From: Rhizophagus irregularis
Taxonomy: Eukaryota; Glomeromycota; Glomeromycetes; Glomerales; Glomeraceae
Direction: 5' to 3'
NCBI RefSeq assembly: GCF_026210795.1
Contig: NC_089446.1
Location: 3,563,001 to 3,627,000 of the forward strand
Length of the DNA stretch: 64,000 nt
A program made the translations under genes and the position numbers. The notes under the pieces were generated by a model. The model was not told the DNA's origin. It saw only the letters and a list, made by a program, of their open reading frames with translations, and ran no database searches. How positions within the stretch are numbered: position 1 is the first letter of the stretch; each line of letters begins with the position of its first letter. This document shows, piece after piece, positions 13,297-26,900 of this stretch.

Positions 13297-14337
13297 TTAT
13301 ATAATCTTGATACTCACTTTTCTGTACAAACCCTTCTGAATCACAAATTCAACAATAGGTTCAGGACATAATTCTAACAGATCACTTTGAACTTTATTTT
13401 GTTCTTTAGTACTTTCTTTGTTCTTTACCCTTAACTCATTTCTTACAATATCTCTAACTCTAGTTGAAGAGATTTTTGCAATTTCATTATCTAATTTGAT
13501 TCTTATTATTTTCTCCCCTTCAATTCCTATAATTTCCCTAACAATTTCATTCTGATAGAATTGTTCTTCAGCTTCCTCTCCATCATAACCTTCTCTATTT
13601 GCACAAATAATGTAATTTGTTTCAAAAAATGGAGCTAATTCCTCCCTCATATTCGTATAATATTGTGGATTAAACAATCGTATTACTGTATCATATCCCA
13701 TAATAAAGTAGAGTGAAAATTGTCGAGATATATTATCTGAGAAGCCAAAAGAAGAATTAGACAATGAAAGTAATAAGGAAAGAATTCCATGAGCTTTATC
13801 TATAAAACGTGGATGTGTAACCACGCCTACCGCTAAATTCTTAAGAGCTGTAAAATGAGTATCGGAAGGCGCAGTTGATTGAATGTGCGAAGCTAAAGTT
13901 TCCATCATCAATAATCTATCTACGTGGTTAGCGTCAGATGATGATAAAATTTTATCCGCGTTCTTGGTTGCATAAAGTAATAAACATGAATCAAAAAATT
14001 CGAGCCCTTGTCCTTTTATTTGCTGTCGACCTTCTGGTGTCTGTATTATTATAGGTTTATCATTCTGGAAAAATATATTAGTAACAGAACGCACAATTAA
14101 ATGATAATGAGCATTTGTAGGCGGATTAAAAGAAGAATCCAAAATAGCAATACGAGTTATTTTTTTGTGATCTGATACTGAAGAAGAAATGGGCCAAATT
14201 GGGGATGATTTGTACGTTATTTTGAATAAAGGTTGTGAAGGATTCAAGTTAAATTCAGTTTGAAATGATAAAAGACTTTCTTCTATGCTTGCACGGCGAG
14301 CGCACATTTCTTTTTTTTTTCCGCAAGATTTTAACAC
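13297..14337 (-). CDS. Pof1-like nicotinamide-nucleotide adenylyltransferase
   Basis: Intronless gene for a 346-residue nucleotidyltransferase. It should join NMN and ATP to make NAD, or act on a related nucleotide. The nucleotidylyltransferase signature appears near residue 66 as AILDSSFNPPTNAH, with the SFNPPxNxH form of the (H/T)xGH-type motif. The second signature, ISSTRVRDIV, lies near residue 296, and FIMGYDTVIRLFNPQYY sits in between. This combination matches fungal Pof1 (YCL047C-type) proteins rather than the main Nma1/Nma2 enzymes. The gene is divergent from the RNF213-like gene, sharing a 580-bp gap. An internal Met at residue 12 is an alternative start. Enzyme specificity is inferred. 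Confidence 0.85.
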   Translation of the reverse strand: MLKSCGKKKEMCARRASIEESLLSFQTEFNLNPSQPLFKITYKSSPIWPISSSVSDHKKITRIAILDSSFNPPTNAHYHLIVRSVTNIFFQNDKPIIIQTPEGRQQIKGQGLEFFDSCLLLYATKNADKILSSSDANHVDRLLMMETLASHIQSTAPSDTHFTALKNLAVGVVTHPRFIDKAHGILSLLLSLSNSSFGFSDNISRQFSLYFIMGYDTVIRLFNPQYYTNMREELAPFFETNYIICANREGYDGEEAEEQFYQNEIVREIIGIEGEKIIRIKLDNEIAKISSTRVRDIVRNELRVKNKESTKEQNKVQSDLLELCPEPIVEFVIQKGLYRKVSIKII

Positions 14338-14917
14338 AAACTTTTATTGTGCAAAGTTCAGCGCCGAAAGTTACGTTACACAACATAGTGTTGATCTAAA
14401 TAATTAAATTGGGAAATTAAATTTTTAAAATCATTAGTAATGCTGGTCAAACTGGTCAAATTGGGTATGAAACGTAAATCCTTATCCGCAGCGAAACCGC
14501 TGTGAGAATTTCCGGATGTAATGTCCGATACAATGATAGTAGATAATAGTTTTGTTTGAATACGTAATCTAATTATGGAAGTTAATTTGTACAAATAAAC
14601 CAAATAAAACCACAAAACTTTCAATTCTATCTATTTCAAGATAGATAAAGGGGAAAATATAAAGAAATCTCATTGGGAGTTTAATTTACCGCAGTAATTT
14701 TGAATGATTTTTTGATAAATACTTAATTTGGCTAAGCATATTTTTTTTTTCATCGGACTATTTAAATAGCAAATAAATCCATTTTCGAATTTTTTATTTC
14801 TTATGTTTGTAAATAACATTACACTCAAAGAATAATAATATTAGATCTTTTTAAGTTTCAATTTGAATTGAAACAAAAATTAATATAAATTATTAATATT
14901 TATAATATTAATGAATT
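14338..14917. promoter_or_regulatory. Divergent promoter region, Pof1-like and RNF213-like genes
   Basis: 580 bp between two divergent start codons. It is AT-rich with long A/T tracts near 14741-14750 and 14860-14915. No defined binding sites could be named. Confidence 0.4.
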
Positions 14918-17900
14918 ATGTCGTCCGAAATTCGAAGAAGTTCCTTGGATAATCCAGGTCACGAAGTCACAAGTGATGATGAAAATGTGATTCATTCCGA
15001 ACAATCTATCATTGAATCTTTGCCTGGACCTTCTTCCATTCAAGGGATCGGAAACGATGAGGATGATTCAACAGAAACAAGCCAAAATCAGGATTCCCAA
15101 CAACCACAATCTGAATCATCTAATACAGAAAATATATTTTTTAAAGGATTGAAAACGATTTTTGGCAAAGAAACTGAGGATGGTTCAAATACGCAAGTCA
15201 CTTTTCATGTTCATTTACCTTCATTCGATTATATTGATGGCTATCCGATTATTGTTGGTAATATCGAGGAGTTAGGCAACTGGGAAGAACCAATTGTTAA
15301 ATTAAAACAACCGAGTAGTAGTGAATACATGTTTCAATCAAGTTATTGGTATTCAGATCCGATTTCTATACCGGCTAATAAATTTGATAAAGTCAAGTAT
15401 AGGTATGCATTCTTTCAAAGGAAGAAGAATAAAGATGCAAAAAGTACAGAAGAAGGAGATCTTTATTTTGAAGATGGGCAGCAACAACGACTTTTAACTA
15501 CTAGAACTGGATCTCAATTTGACATTGCAGCAAGGTTTAGAATTAAAAACCGACAATGTGAACTTCGATCAATTAGAGAATTCATGTTTCTTGATATCAT
15601 ATATGATAATATAACGTCAAATAATCTTGGGGAAAAAATTACAGAATACCAAGAACTTCTAAATCGTTTTGGTGAAGTGACTTTAAGAGCAACAAATTTT
15701 GAATTTATCGGATATAATCTTCAAAGATCAAGAGCAAGAGATTTTGAGAAACGTATTTTCTTGTGCATTGTTTTAGGATATTATATTGATTGGAGACAGC
15801 AAAAATCTCTTGGTCGGCTTGTCTTACCAAACGGATTCCCAATATCTCAAATTATCGATACTTTAGAAAAAGTTCAACCCGATATCTTGCCCGAAGAATG
15901 CCAAGCCGCACTAAACATTACGATGACAGCTGTAATTTATTTAAATATGGCCAATAGAGCCTTTGATTGGTTGAGGCTATTCGAGGTTGCAAGTGTTATC
16001 GATTCAAATTTCACTTTCATCGAGGCGATTCAAGATCTTCAATATAATAATGAGCGCATGAATAAATTCTTAAATGAATTTATGAAATCCGCCAAATCTA
16101 TTGTAGATCAAATTAAGGATGTAGAAATTTATTCTAATATCGGAATGGTAAATTATTATTTAATGCTGTAAATATATTGTTACTCTTATAATTTATTAAA
16201 CTATTTATGTTCTTTTTTTAGTGGTTATTTTATAATTGCAGATCTCTCGATGCACTTCTTTTTGTTTGGATCAGAGTGATCGATCACACAAAAAGCCGTG
16301 ATAACCAACTTATTAAACACTTCCTTCATCGTGTTGAACAACTTATTTCTTCATCTCATGCAACAGGTTTGACAAGGCAATTTTCACAAATTCCTACTGA
16401 ACTTCATGCAGAAGTTGCTGGAATATTTAGAATGCAAGCTCTAACATTACTTAAACACCGTGGTATTGAGTGGAACAGAAGTAATTCAGAAGAAATTCTT
16501 AACATACTTAATAATTCTCAACTTAAATGGTCTGAAGATAACTTCCTAGAAGCAATGTATCATGTTTCTGAATCGTCAAAGCCAAACTTACTTTTAATTT
16601 TTCCAAACCTATTGGAATATTGGTTTAAAAATTTCAAACCATATTTCAATCCTGAAATTTGTAAAAATTGGTATCATCATTTAATTGATATCAATGGGTC
16701 CGAATCATCTATTGCTAATGATCCAGATTTCATCCTTGAAATTTATGAGAATTTATCATATATCTTTCCAATAGTAGGAAATCACGGTGAAATTCTTGAA
16801 GAATTGTTAGATGTTGCAGCTAATCGTGTCAAAAATTGTGCTATGTCAAATATTTTGACTGTTACGCCAAAAATTGCAAAGTTACGGAAAGAAATCTATA
16901 ATTCATATGGAGAAATGGTAAAGGCAATGTTGAAGAAATCTATAAGTAAAGTTGATAATGGCGTGATAAAAATTTTATTACAAGTTTGTGATTGTAAAAG
17001 TGAAGTTTTGCATGTACAAAATGAGTAAGTATAGAATCTTTTTTTAAAAAAAAAACGCTGAATCATCTTTATGATCTTTTTATTAATTCAATCCCTTTTT
17101 AGATTAAGCGAAAATATCGTATATCATGTGATGACGTATTTAGAAGCTAAAGATACAAGTATCAAGAGTAGTACAAATTTATCAACCGCGATTTTAAATT
17201 TGCTCAAAACTTATCGATTTTGGAGTTTAATATTCAACGCAACTGGCCGTGTTGAAAATTTGCATTCACATCCTTACATTAAGCAAGTTCAGGGATTAGT
17301 CTCTAAATTTGCCGATGACGTTATTGAAAAGACCATAACAATTCGTTCACTGCAAGAAATTTTTGAATATGATGATATTTTACTTAACCTTTTTAATTTT
17401 TCGGATAAGAAAGAGAAAATCACTATGGATGTGACGAAAAAACTTCGAACAAATTGCCGATCATATATGATGAGAATGGATCAATTAAGAACATTTTATG
17501 ATAATTTTTGTCCAATTGAAAAAGTAAAGGATGTTCAAAAATTTCTTGATGATATCAATAACCGGAATAGTAATACAGAGAATCTCACGCTTAAAGATGC
17601 TATGGCTTCAAATCATTGGGATTTTCATAAGAAAAATGTACATTGTGCTATACGCGTACATAGAATAGCAAAGTCACACACATTCCGTAATATTTTCGAA
17701 GATATTATGAAAGTAGAAGAAGTTGATTTAACTGTTGAAAATATAGCTCAAACTATAATGCCATCTGTATTTGAAAAATACGATCAACTATGTCAACAGT
17801 ATAAAGAATGGGAAAAACTCAAATGTTCAAAGGGAAGTGTCCTTTGGAAAAATGTGACAGATATTGAAAAGGAATTAGAGATGATGAAAGAAAATATGCA

Positions 17901-20900
17901 ATTGGGAAATAGTGAAAAATTAATTCAGACACTTGCGCATCTTTCATTAGTTCCAACTCAGGTTGAAAGACTTCAACAATTATCTACAGTTGCAGTTATG
18001 TTTAAAGTAGCTCATACTAAAGACGATTGGCTTGAAAGATTACTAGTGATTCTTCGTGACGATTATCTTTGGTTAGGGAAATTAATAGATTTCTTTGACA
18101 TATTTAATCATTACCTCGGATTAATTGATGAAGATTGCTGGGATTTGATTAAAGAACTATCACAAGCTGGTGACTTTATTGTTTTCCTTCATAAAATTGC
18201 TGAGCATGATATTAAAAATTTAATTAACGGAGTAGATGAATCTTCTGATGAACGTCTCATACAGGAAGATACAGTTTCTTCTCTCATCCAAGTCAAACAA
18301 TTCTTGCTTCCCTTATTGAAAACTGCAGAAAAATCATCACTTGAAGAGTTTTTGGATGAAATTAGAGCTATAACTCAACAGAATGCAAAGTTAGGAAACA
18401 AAGTAGCACTTTGCAATAACAATAATATGGCATTACAAAATCTATATAATAGCATTTCAAATAAAGGAGAAGTTACAAGAGAAAAGATCAGTAGTGCAGT
18501 TAAGAGAGGAACTTACACTTTTGAACGTGATAATAAGGGAGATGCATGCAAAGTTACCTTATCTTATCCTACAGTTAAGGGAACGAAACAACCGTCTTAT
18601 ACCCTAACTGACTTACATGACTTACGTGGACGTGCACTCTTGATATCAAAACCTTCAGCATCTGTTGATATTGTAACTAATCAAACCCCTGGCGTGGAAA
18701 CAGAAGAAGTTTCCAAACCTATTATGGACGAATTTGTTAAGCAAGTAGACATGGCACAAGAAATTATAAATCTTTCTACAAAGCTCATTCAAACAGGTCA
18801 TTTTAGTTATCGTACATTTAAGCGAGAAATTAAGGGTACAGAGAATATGATACAAGCAGTTACTGAATTAAAGGCGCACTTAAAAGAATGGTAATTATAT
18901 ATCTTCTTTAATATTGTTAACGACCCCATGGGGTTAGAGAGTCCTTGTCAGACTATTTTTATAAACTTTTTAATCATTCTTTTTTTTTCTTTTTTTTAAA
19001 AAAAAAATATATTATATAGGGAAGAAATTGTGAATAAAGCACAAGAGGAATATTATTATTTAACCTTCTTCCCAGCCCGACATATTTTGACATTCCTCGA
19101 CTATTTCAGTGTTAGTGACAAAGCAAATGAAAATGCTGAAAAACATGATAATAAAGAACATGAAATTACGGAAAAATGCGAGGATATGAAAGATACCGAA
19201 GAACATGAAGAATGTGAAGACATCGAAAAACGTGAAGATACAGAACGTGAAGATATCGAAAAACGCGAAGATACAGAACAACGTGAAGATACAGAAAAAC
19301 GCGAAGGTACAGAAGAACAAGAAAATGAAAATATTGAAGGTACAGAAATTACCAAAGAACGTGAAACTTCTGAAGAAAATGAAACTACCAAAAGGCGTGA
19401 AATTGTCAAGGAACTTGAAATTGTCGAAGAACATGAAATTATTGAGGAATGGGACAACATTGAGGAACATAAAGATACCGAAGAATGTGAAAAACTCATC
19501 CGATTTGTAAACAGCAAAGCTAAATTGCCTCCAAAAGACCAAATAACCATTAACTTAGGAAATAATTATTATCAAATTCTCGGAGAAATTGGGACAATAT
19601 TACAGGGAATATTTGGGACAATTCCAAAGGAAGAACGTAAAGTTGAGAGTGTTAAAGAGCGTGTAATTACAGACGTTGTTTATCCTGGGAAATTATTTGT
19701 TGCCGCATGTGATGATAAATTCCTTGTTCCAAATATTATAATGTCATTATATGTTAATCATGGATATTACCCTTTACCATGGCAGTTATTAATATGTACA
19801 ACTTCTACAACTATGGAAGAGCTTGCAATCTTTGTTAAGAGATGTTTCTTTGCAAATAACAATGGATATGGAGGAACTCTTTTTTGTCTCGCTAATTTGG
19901 AATTATTAGATTTTGAGTTACAATATAATTTAGTGAACCTCATTAGATCAATGCGCGAAAAACATAATAATTTTCAACTAGCATTAATTTGTTATCGCGA
20001 ACAAGGATTACATCATCATATTTTGGACCAATTTTCACAAGATGTTCATGCGACAAATGGTTTAAACGGAGATGCAATGAAAGTTCTTTATCATGAATTG
20101 TATCCAAATACTATGACTGTTTCTTCTGAATTATCTGGTCAGGGTAAAAGTGAATGGATTAGACAGTCTAGTTATTCAAAAAAACTAATACCAAAAAGTT
20201 TTCTTATTAGCGATGAAGCTGATTTCAAAACACTTGTACATAGATTTAAAGAATTTAAGATACGACCATTTGAAAGCGTTCATTTAAATATTGTATCAGC
20301 TGATAATCCTATAGATGTTAACATGTTCTTATTCGAACTTTTAACTTTAGGAATCGTATTTTGTAACATGGATGTTGCATTTCTTCCAGACACGCTCGTA
20401 TATATTGAAATAGCTTCTACTATGGAACAACATCTGTTTAAATCTTTACCAATTGCAGGATATCTTCAACGAACACATTTAACTTGGGATGTAGAAAATT
20501 TAGTAGTTTCTCAAGACATTGACAGTCCAATTCAAGTAATTTGTCATTATTTAAAAGAACTTGGTAATGAAGAGGCAATAAATGAAAAAGATATTGATTT
20601 CACAGATTTAGAGCCATTACCTGCTGCTGAATGTAGAGGATTGATTAAAGATTATCTATTTAAACGAAATACAAATGATTCAATAGATGCAAGAGATATC
20701 TCATCATATAGGTTCATTGAAATTTTTGTTAATGTATTTGCTGATCAATTAGTTAGATTATCATTAAGTTCATTTTTCCAAGTTGAAAATTTAAAACTTA
20801 TGGTAGAAGAGAATAATATACGCAGTACACTTGTTGAAACTTTGCTAAATGTATCGAAAGATTTTGCCACAAAGTCTATTGCGACCAAAGCAGCACAAAA

Positions 20901-23900
20901 AGAAAATATTTCAACCACCGAAGATGAAACTGCAATACTCGGAACCATAGTACAATGGGATGACTCAAATCATTTGTTAGTGTTTTTCTTATCTCAAACA
21001 CCGGATTCAATCTGCGCTTTATATAGAGACAAAGAGAAAGTGCCACAAAACGTAAAAATTTTATTGAAAAGTCAACATATCGGAGATAAGAGCCTCTGGG
21101 ATTTGGATGATTATCATACGATGGACACTAGTATTTTATTGTCTACTTTGGAAAATTTAGCAAGAAAGACCATGTACAAACTTGAATATCCTCAATATGC
21201 TCTTTCTGCCGACAACTTAATTAAAATGGCTCTTATCCTTTTAAGAGCTCGTGCTAATATTCCCGTAATCGTATGTGGAGAAGCCGGATGCGGAAAGACT
21301 AGTTTAATAGGATTTTTAGCTAAAGTTGTTGAAGTAGAATTTCACGCATTGAATCTTCATGCTGGTGTTACAGAAGATGCTATTTTATATTTTATGAGAG
21401 AATCTCAAGAAAAAGCGAAAAAAGGAGAAGTTTGGTTATTCTTTGATGAAATTAACACCTGTAATCACATTGGATTACTTGCTGATTTGATCGCTCATAG
21501 AATTTTAAATGGAAAACCAATCCATAATAATATACGACTTTTTGCGGCATGTAACCCATATCGTATACGTACAAAAGCAGCGACATCAGCAGGTTTATTA
21601 AAACCAAAAGACTCACGTTTTGAAGAAAAAAGTAAACTTGTTTATCAAGTTAAGCCGTTACCTGATCAAATATTGGATTATGTTTGGGATTATGGTGTTC
21701 TTAAACCAAAAGAGGAAGAGAAATATATCGAAATTATGGTATCGGAACAACTTAAAGAACTTGGACATAAAGTATTATCAGAATGCTTATTTGCGTCCCA
21801 AGAATTTATAAGAACAATTGAATCATCTTACAGCGTTAGTTTACGTGACGTTAAACGTGCTATTACACTTGTTAAATTCTTCATTAAAAGTTTTGAAGAT
21901 CGACCTCCAATTAAAAGATTCGGAAAAGTTAAAAAATACCCCGAACCCAGTGATATTACGATTAATGTACGTTGTTATGTTATTGCATTAGGATTATCTT
22001 ATCAATCAAGAATATATGAACAAAATTTAAGGAAAGAATATAGAAAAAGGATGGGAGAAATTTTTAGAAAGCACAAATTTATTATCGATGAGGAAAGATT
22101 TAGTAATATCGTAAGAGAAGAACAAGAAGATTATATTAACAGGATGCAATGTCCACCTAATACGGCAAAAAACGAAGCTTTATTGGAGAATGTTCTAGTT
22201 ATGATTGTATGTATTTTAACCAAAATACCTTGTTTCATAATCGGGGCTCCAGGATCCTCAAAATCTTTAGCGGTGAGACTTATAAGCCAAAATCTTCGAG
22301 GATCAGATTCAAATGATGAATACTTTAGAAGATTACCTCAAGTATATTTAATTCCACATCAAGGTTCATCATCTTCAACTTCTGAAGGTATAAACAAAGT
22401 ATTTCAAAAAGCAGTTGCGTATCAAGAAACAAGTTCAGAAGAATTTCCTGTTCTCAGCGTTGTATTACTTGATGAAGGTAATGAACATAAACTTTTTTAA
22501 AAAAATTTTCCTCGTCCGCATTGTTGATAAACAAATATTTTTTTTAATTTTTAGTGGGATTGGCTGAAACGAGTCCATTTAATCCGTTAAAAGTTTTACA
22601 TTCGTTACTTGAACCAAGCTATCCTGCAGTTGGACCAACTGTCTCTTGCATAGCTATTTCAAATTGGCGATTGGATAATAGTAAAAGTAGCAGAGCATTA
22701 TTAGTTCAAAGACCAAAGTTTGAATTAGAGGATTTAACGGATACAGCATCAAGATTGCTCATAAAAAGTGAGAATTCTCAAATATCAATTGCATCATTAA
22801 ATTTACTAGCACAATCATATTTAAATTACGAACAAAATGGACAAGATAAATTGCCAAATTTCCATGGACTAAGAGATTATTATTCTTTAGTAAAAAGTTT
22901 ATCACAATATAGTAGTTTGACACCAGAAAATATACAAATGGCATTAATAAGAAACTTTGGTGGTGTAGACAATATAAGACAATTAATAGAGAAATATTTT
23001 GGACAAGTAATAAGATATTTCAATTCATCAAAAGAATTTAATTATAAACATATACCAATTGGAGATTTAATTAATGCAAATTTAGAAGATAAAGATGCGA
23101 GACATTTAATGATCATAGGTAAAAGTGATAGTATTGTAAATTTATTAAATTATCAATTGAGGAAGAAAGGTTTAGATCCCGTTATAATACTTGGATCACA
23201 ATTTCCTGAAGATCAAGATGACTATTCTTACAGTGTTTTAAGTAGAATCATGATGTGTGTTGAAACTGGCAGACCATTAATTTTGACAGATTTAGAAATT
23301 ATTTACGGTGAGTATCATCCGGTCTATATCTAATATATTTATATGTTATTAATATTTTTGTTATTTCTAATATAAAAATAGGAAGTTTATATGATTTATG
23401 GAATCAAAATTACATTGTCGTTGGTAGTGAAGATGATCCAAAATTTTATGCCAGAGTAGCACTTGGAGCATACGCAAATCCAATGTTATACGTAGCTCCG
23501 ACATTTAGATGTATTTTAGTAATGGATGAAAGTAAATTAGAAAAAGCTGATCCGCCATTGCTTAATAGATTTGAAAAACAAAAAATGACCATGAACGATA
23601 CATTAACTCAACAAGAGCATGAATTAGTAGATACTCTTAAAGAATGGACGAAATTAATTTCTACTATAACGGATAAAAAGAATATGTTAAATATAGAACT
23701 AAAAGGTTTCACAGAAAAGGATCTGTTTATTGGATTTGATGAAAGCGAGACTTTACAAAGTTTAGTTATTGACGTTAAAAAGAGTTTCCCTGAAGCAGAA
23801 GAAGATGAAATATTATTTAAATGCAAAGAGAAATTAGTCAAAATCGCGTCATCCGATGGTATGATTAGAGCCGAAAGATCGAATTTAAATTTAGAAGAAG

Positions 23901-26900
23901 TTAAGCAATGGAAAAATATTTATTTTAATGAACAACATCATGATAATTTAACTGATCATATTCAGTATTGTCTTTCCGATAATGAAAATTACAATGAAGG
24001 GTTTGAAGGATTACAGATCATTATCAATACATTCTCGAATATTAATACAGATATTAAATCACGTTTACAATATATTACTAGCTGCCAAATAGATAAATTA
24101 TCAACATTCAAGACTGAATCTCAATTTCAAAACAGAATTAAATATTTTTGGAATGAGTCTCAAGATAAAATGCTAATATTACAATGTGATGTTACAACAA
24201 TTAATGCGGGATGTATTAAATTAGCGAAATTTTTGATTGAACAATATCGTAACGAATATTTACAGAAAATGAGATTACAATCACAATTACAGCAGGATAC
24301 AGAACAATCAATATCTTGGAGTCTAAAAAATTCACAGTCAAAACAGCCGCAAAAAGATTTGCCTATTAAACACGTATGCATTATTTTACATATTCATAGG
24401 GAACAAGAAAATTCCTTAGCATCATTTAATTTCATGTGTGGATGGGATCAGGTTACGATAGAAACTTTACTACCTCAAGAAAAGGATTTGTCACTACTTT
24501 TGAATGATAACTTATCAGATTTAATATCAACGGTATACCCATTCGAAGAAATCTTAAAACAAGAGTTATTATGGTGTTTATTATGTCTAAAGTTTCCTTC
24601 CAATTTCAAATCAGTAGAGCATATTAAGATGCTTAACGAGAAAATTTACAAAACTCCTGTCTTGGTCAACTTATTGAAGACTAGAACAGTAAATTGGCTA
24701 AAGGAACATTCCAATAACACCAATTGGCAATATGAAGTGTCATCCAATAAGAAATTATTATATCCTTATTCTTCTTTTGCGAACGCACTTCTGGCTCACA
24801 TCAGAAGAGTCATTCGTAAACCCATTGCGAAACTATTATACGCTCTTGAAAAATATGCGGCAATTTATACTATTATTTTCTTGTGCGAAAAAAGTATTAC
24901 CAACAAAGTTCCTGTCAAATTTGCGATGGAAAGTGTGGAGAGTAGTGACACAATTAAAGAAATTTCGGATGATAATATAATGAGTGATGATGCTTGTTTA
25001 TTGGAATTTTGGAACAAGATGGTCGATGATGACAATGTAATTTCAATAGAAGGATTAAACGTTGATCCATCACCAGATAGTTATGTAATGCCACATGGAG
25101 TATATGAATTAGAATTTCCGTTTTCATATTATATAATGAAAAAAATTGATGATTCTAGAAGAGTATACGAAGAAGAATTGCTATCGTTATATAATAATCA
25201 AGAAAATATTGATAAAACGACGGGAGAATTACATACTCATGTAGTAGAAGGGTATAATAAGAAATTTATTAATAATATTGAAAAAAGTCCTATAATTAAA
25301 AACTCGCCTATTGCTAATTATCCCGAAAAATATTTTAAGGATTTTATTAATGTTATATTATCTGACAAAGTTAGTAGTGGAGAAAAAGATGGAAATTTGG
25401 ATGAGAAATTATTGAAATTCATTTTTGAAAGAAGATTGGGAGCTGATAATGTTTTGAATCCTATTAGATTGCATTCATATTGGTGGAAAAATTCTTCATC
25501 TATTCTTGCTGAATTATCTTTAGCTCAAATGAGCCCTAATGTTATCACACAAATTGAAACTGAAAAAGAAAATGAAGAAAATAAGATATTGTTGGATGTT
25601 GAATTTGAAATATATCTTGTTGAGCAAGTAATCAGAAATCTCTTAAGTAGAATTATTGACGCAAAAGAAGGTGAACATGAAGGACTAAGAAATTTAAGAA
25701 TAATTGAAAGATGGCAATATGAGGTGACAAAAGTATTATCATTATGTGAAAAGATCAATGTATCCTTTAAATTATATTCATTACAATTGCTTAGAATTTG
25801 TAATGATTTATTAGTTACAAAATCAATTCCATTGGGTGATATGAAACGAATAATTGAATATGCTCAACAGCAAAATGCGAACTCTTCTTCCGATGGAGCA
25901 CAAAATGAAATCATTACAGAAGGGTTTATTAATATTGTTATGAAGATTTTAACTAACCTTGAACTCAGCGAAAATAATTTAATTCCAAGACGTTTATTTA
26001 TCTTGAGATGTCTTGATATGCTTACATTAGAATCGCCCGTTAGGCTCTATCTTTATAGAGAGACATTTTCTTCATCACCATTTCCAATTATGGGAGCAAT
26101 TATATCACGTATCTTTGGGACTGAAGAAAAAGAATGTCCAAATTCTATATTGCATCTTATTCAACAACCAAAACAGATCTTACAACATTCAGAAAGACTT
26201 GCTACTATCAACGAATGTTTTAATATTAATAACTTGAATGTTTTGATGGCTGCATTAATATGTGATACTTTTCAACAAGAATTTTTTTCAAAATTGGATT
26301 TGGTCGCCTTAGTTGATGGATTTAATTCAGCAATTAATGCATTATATGGAAATGATATTCAACCATTACAACGTATTGCTTCGATCGCATTCCTTAAAGA
26401 ATTTACCAATCAATTCTGGAAATACATAATCAAGTGCAATGAAGATTATCTTCAACCTATTACACATAATTTATTGGAAGCGGAAAGTTTTGATGGTACA
26501 TTATTAATGGAACAATTTAATAATACGATGTCAATACCTCATCCACTAATTACTTCATTTGGTCTATATCTCTTGAGAGAATTGCGTATTAATAGAGAAT
26601 TTTCAGGTGATGAAATCAAGAAATTCTGTGAAGCTCAATCAAAGAATCTGAATTGGTTTGATAATTTTAATATAGATGATAAAAATGAAAGTAGATTACC
26701 TTTTAATCCTTATTGGGCTGTTCCAAGTTATGGAAAATTAGAAATTGCGTTCACATTATTATACAATGATGATAATCGACCACAATTCAACTCCATCTTT
26801 CAACAATATAATGACAAAGCGCCGGATTTATCAGACAAATTAGGACTATTTGGTATTGTAGTAGCTAAATTACATTCTATTAGAGCTTCAAGAGAATGGA

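Noticed and set aside
14376-14624. 82-codon minus-strand open frame upstream of the Pof1-like gene
   Set aside because: No domain, and codon use like non-coding AT-rich DNA; more likely promoter sequence of the divergent pair.
19060-19550. Two long minus-strand open frames opposite the RNF213-like acidic repeat
   Set aside because: They are caused by the repetitive GAA-rich coding strand and lack any domain; the plus-strand frame is continuous with the AAA core.
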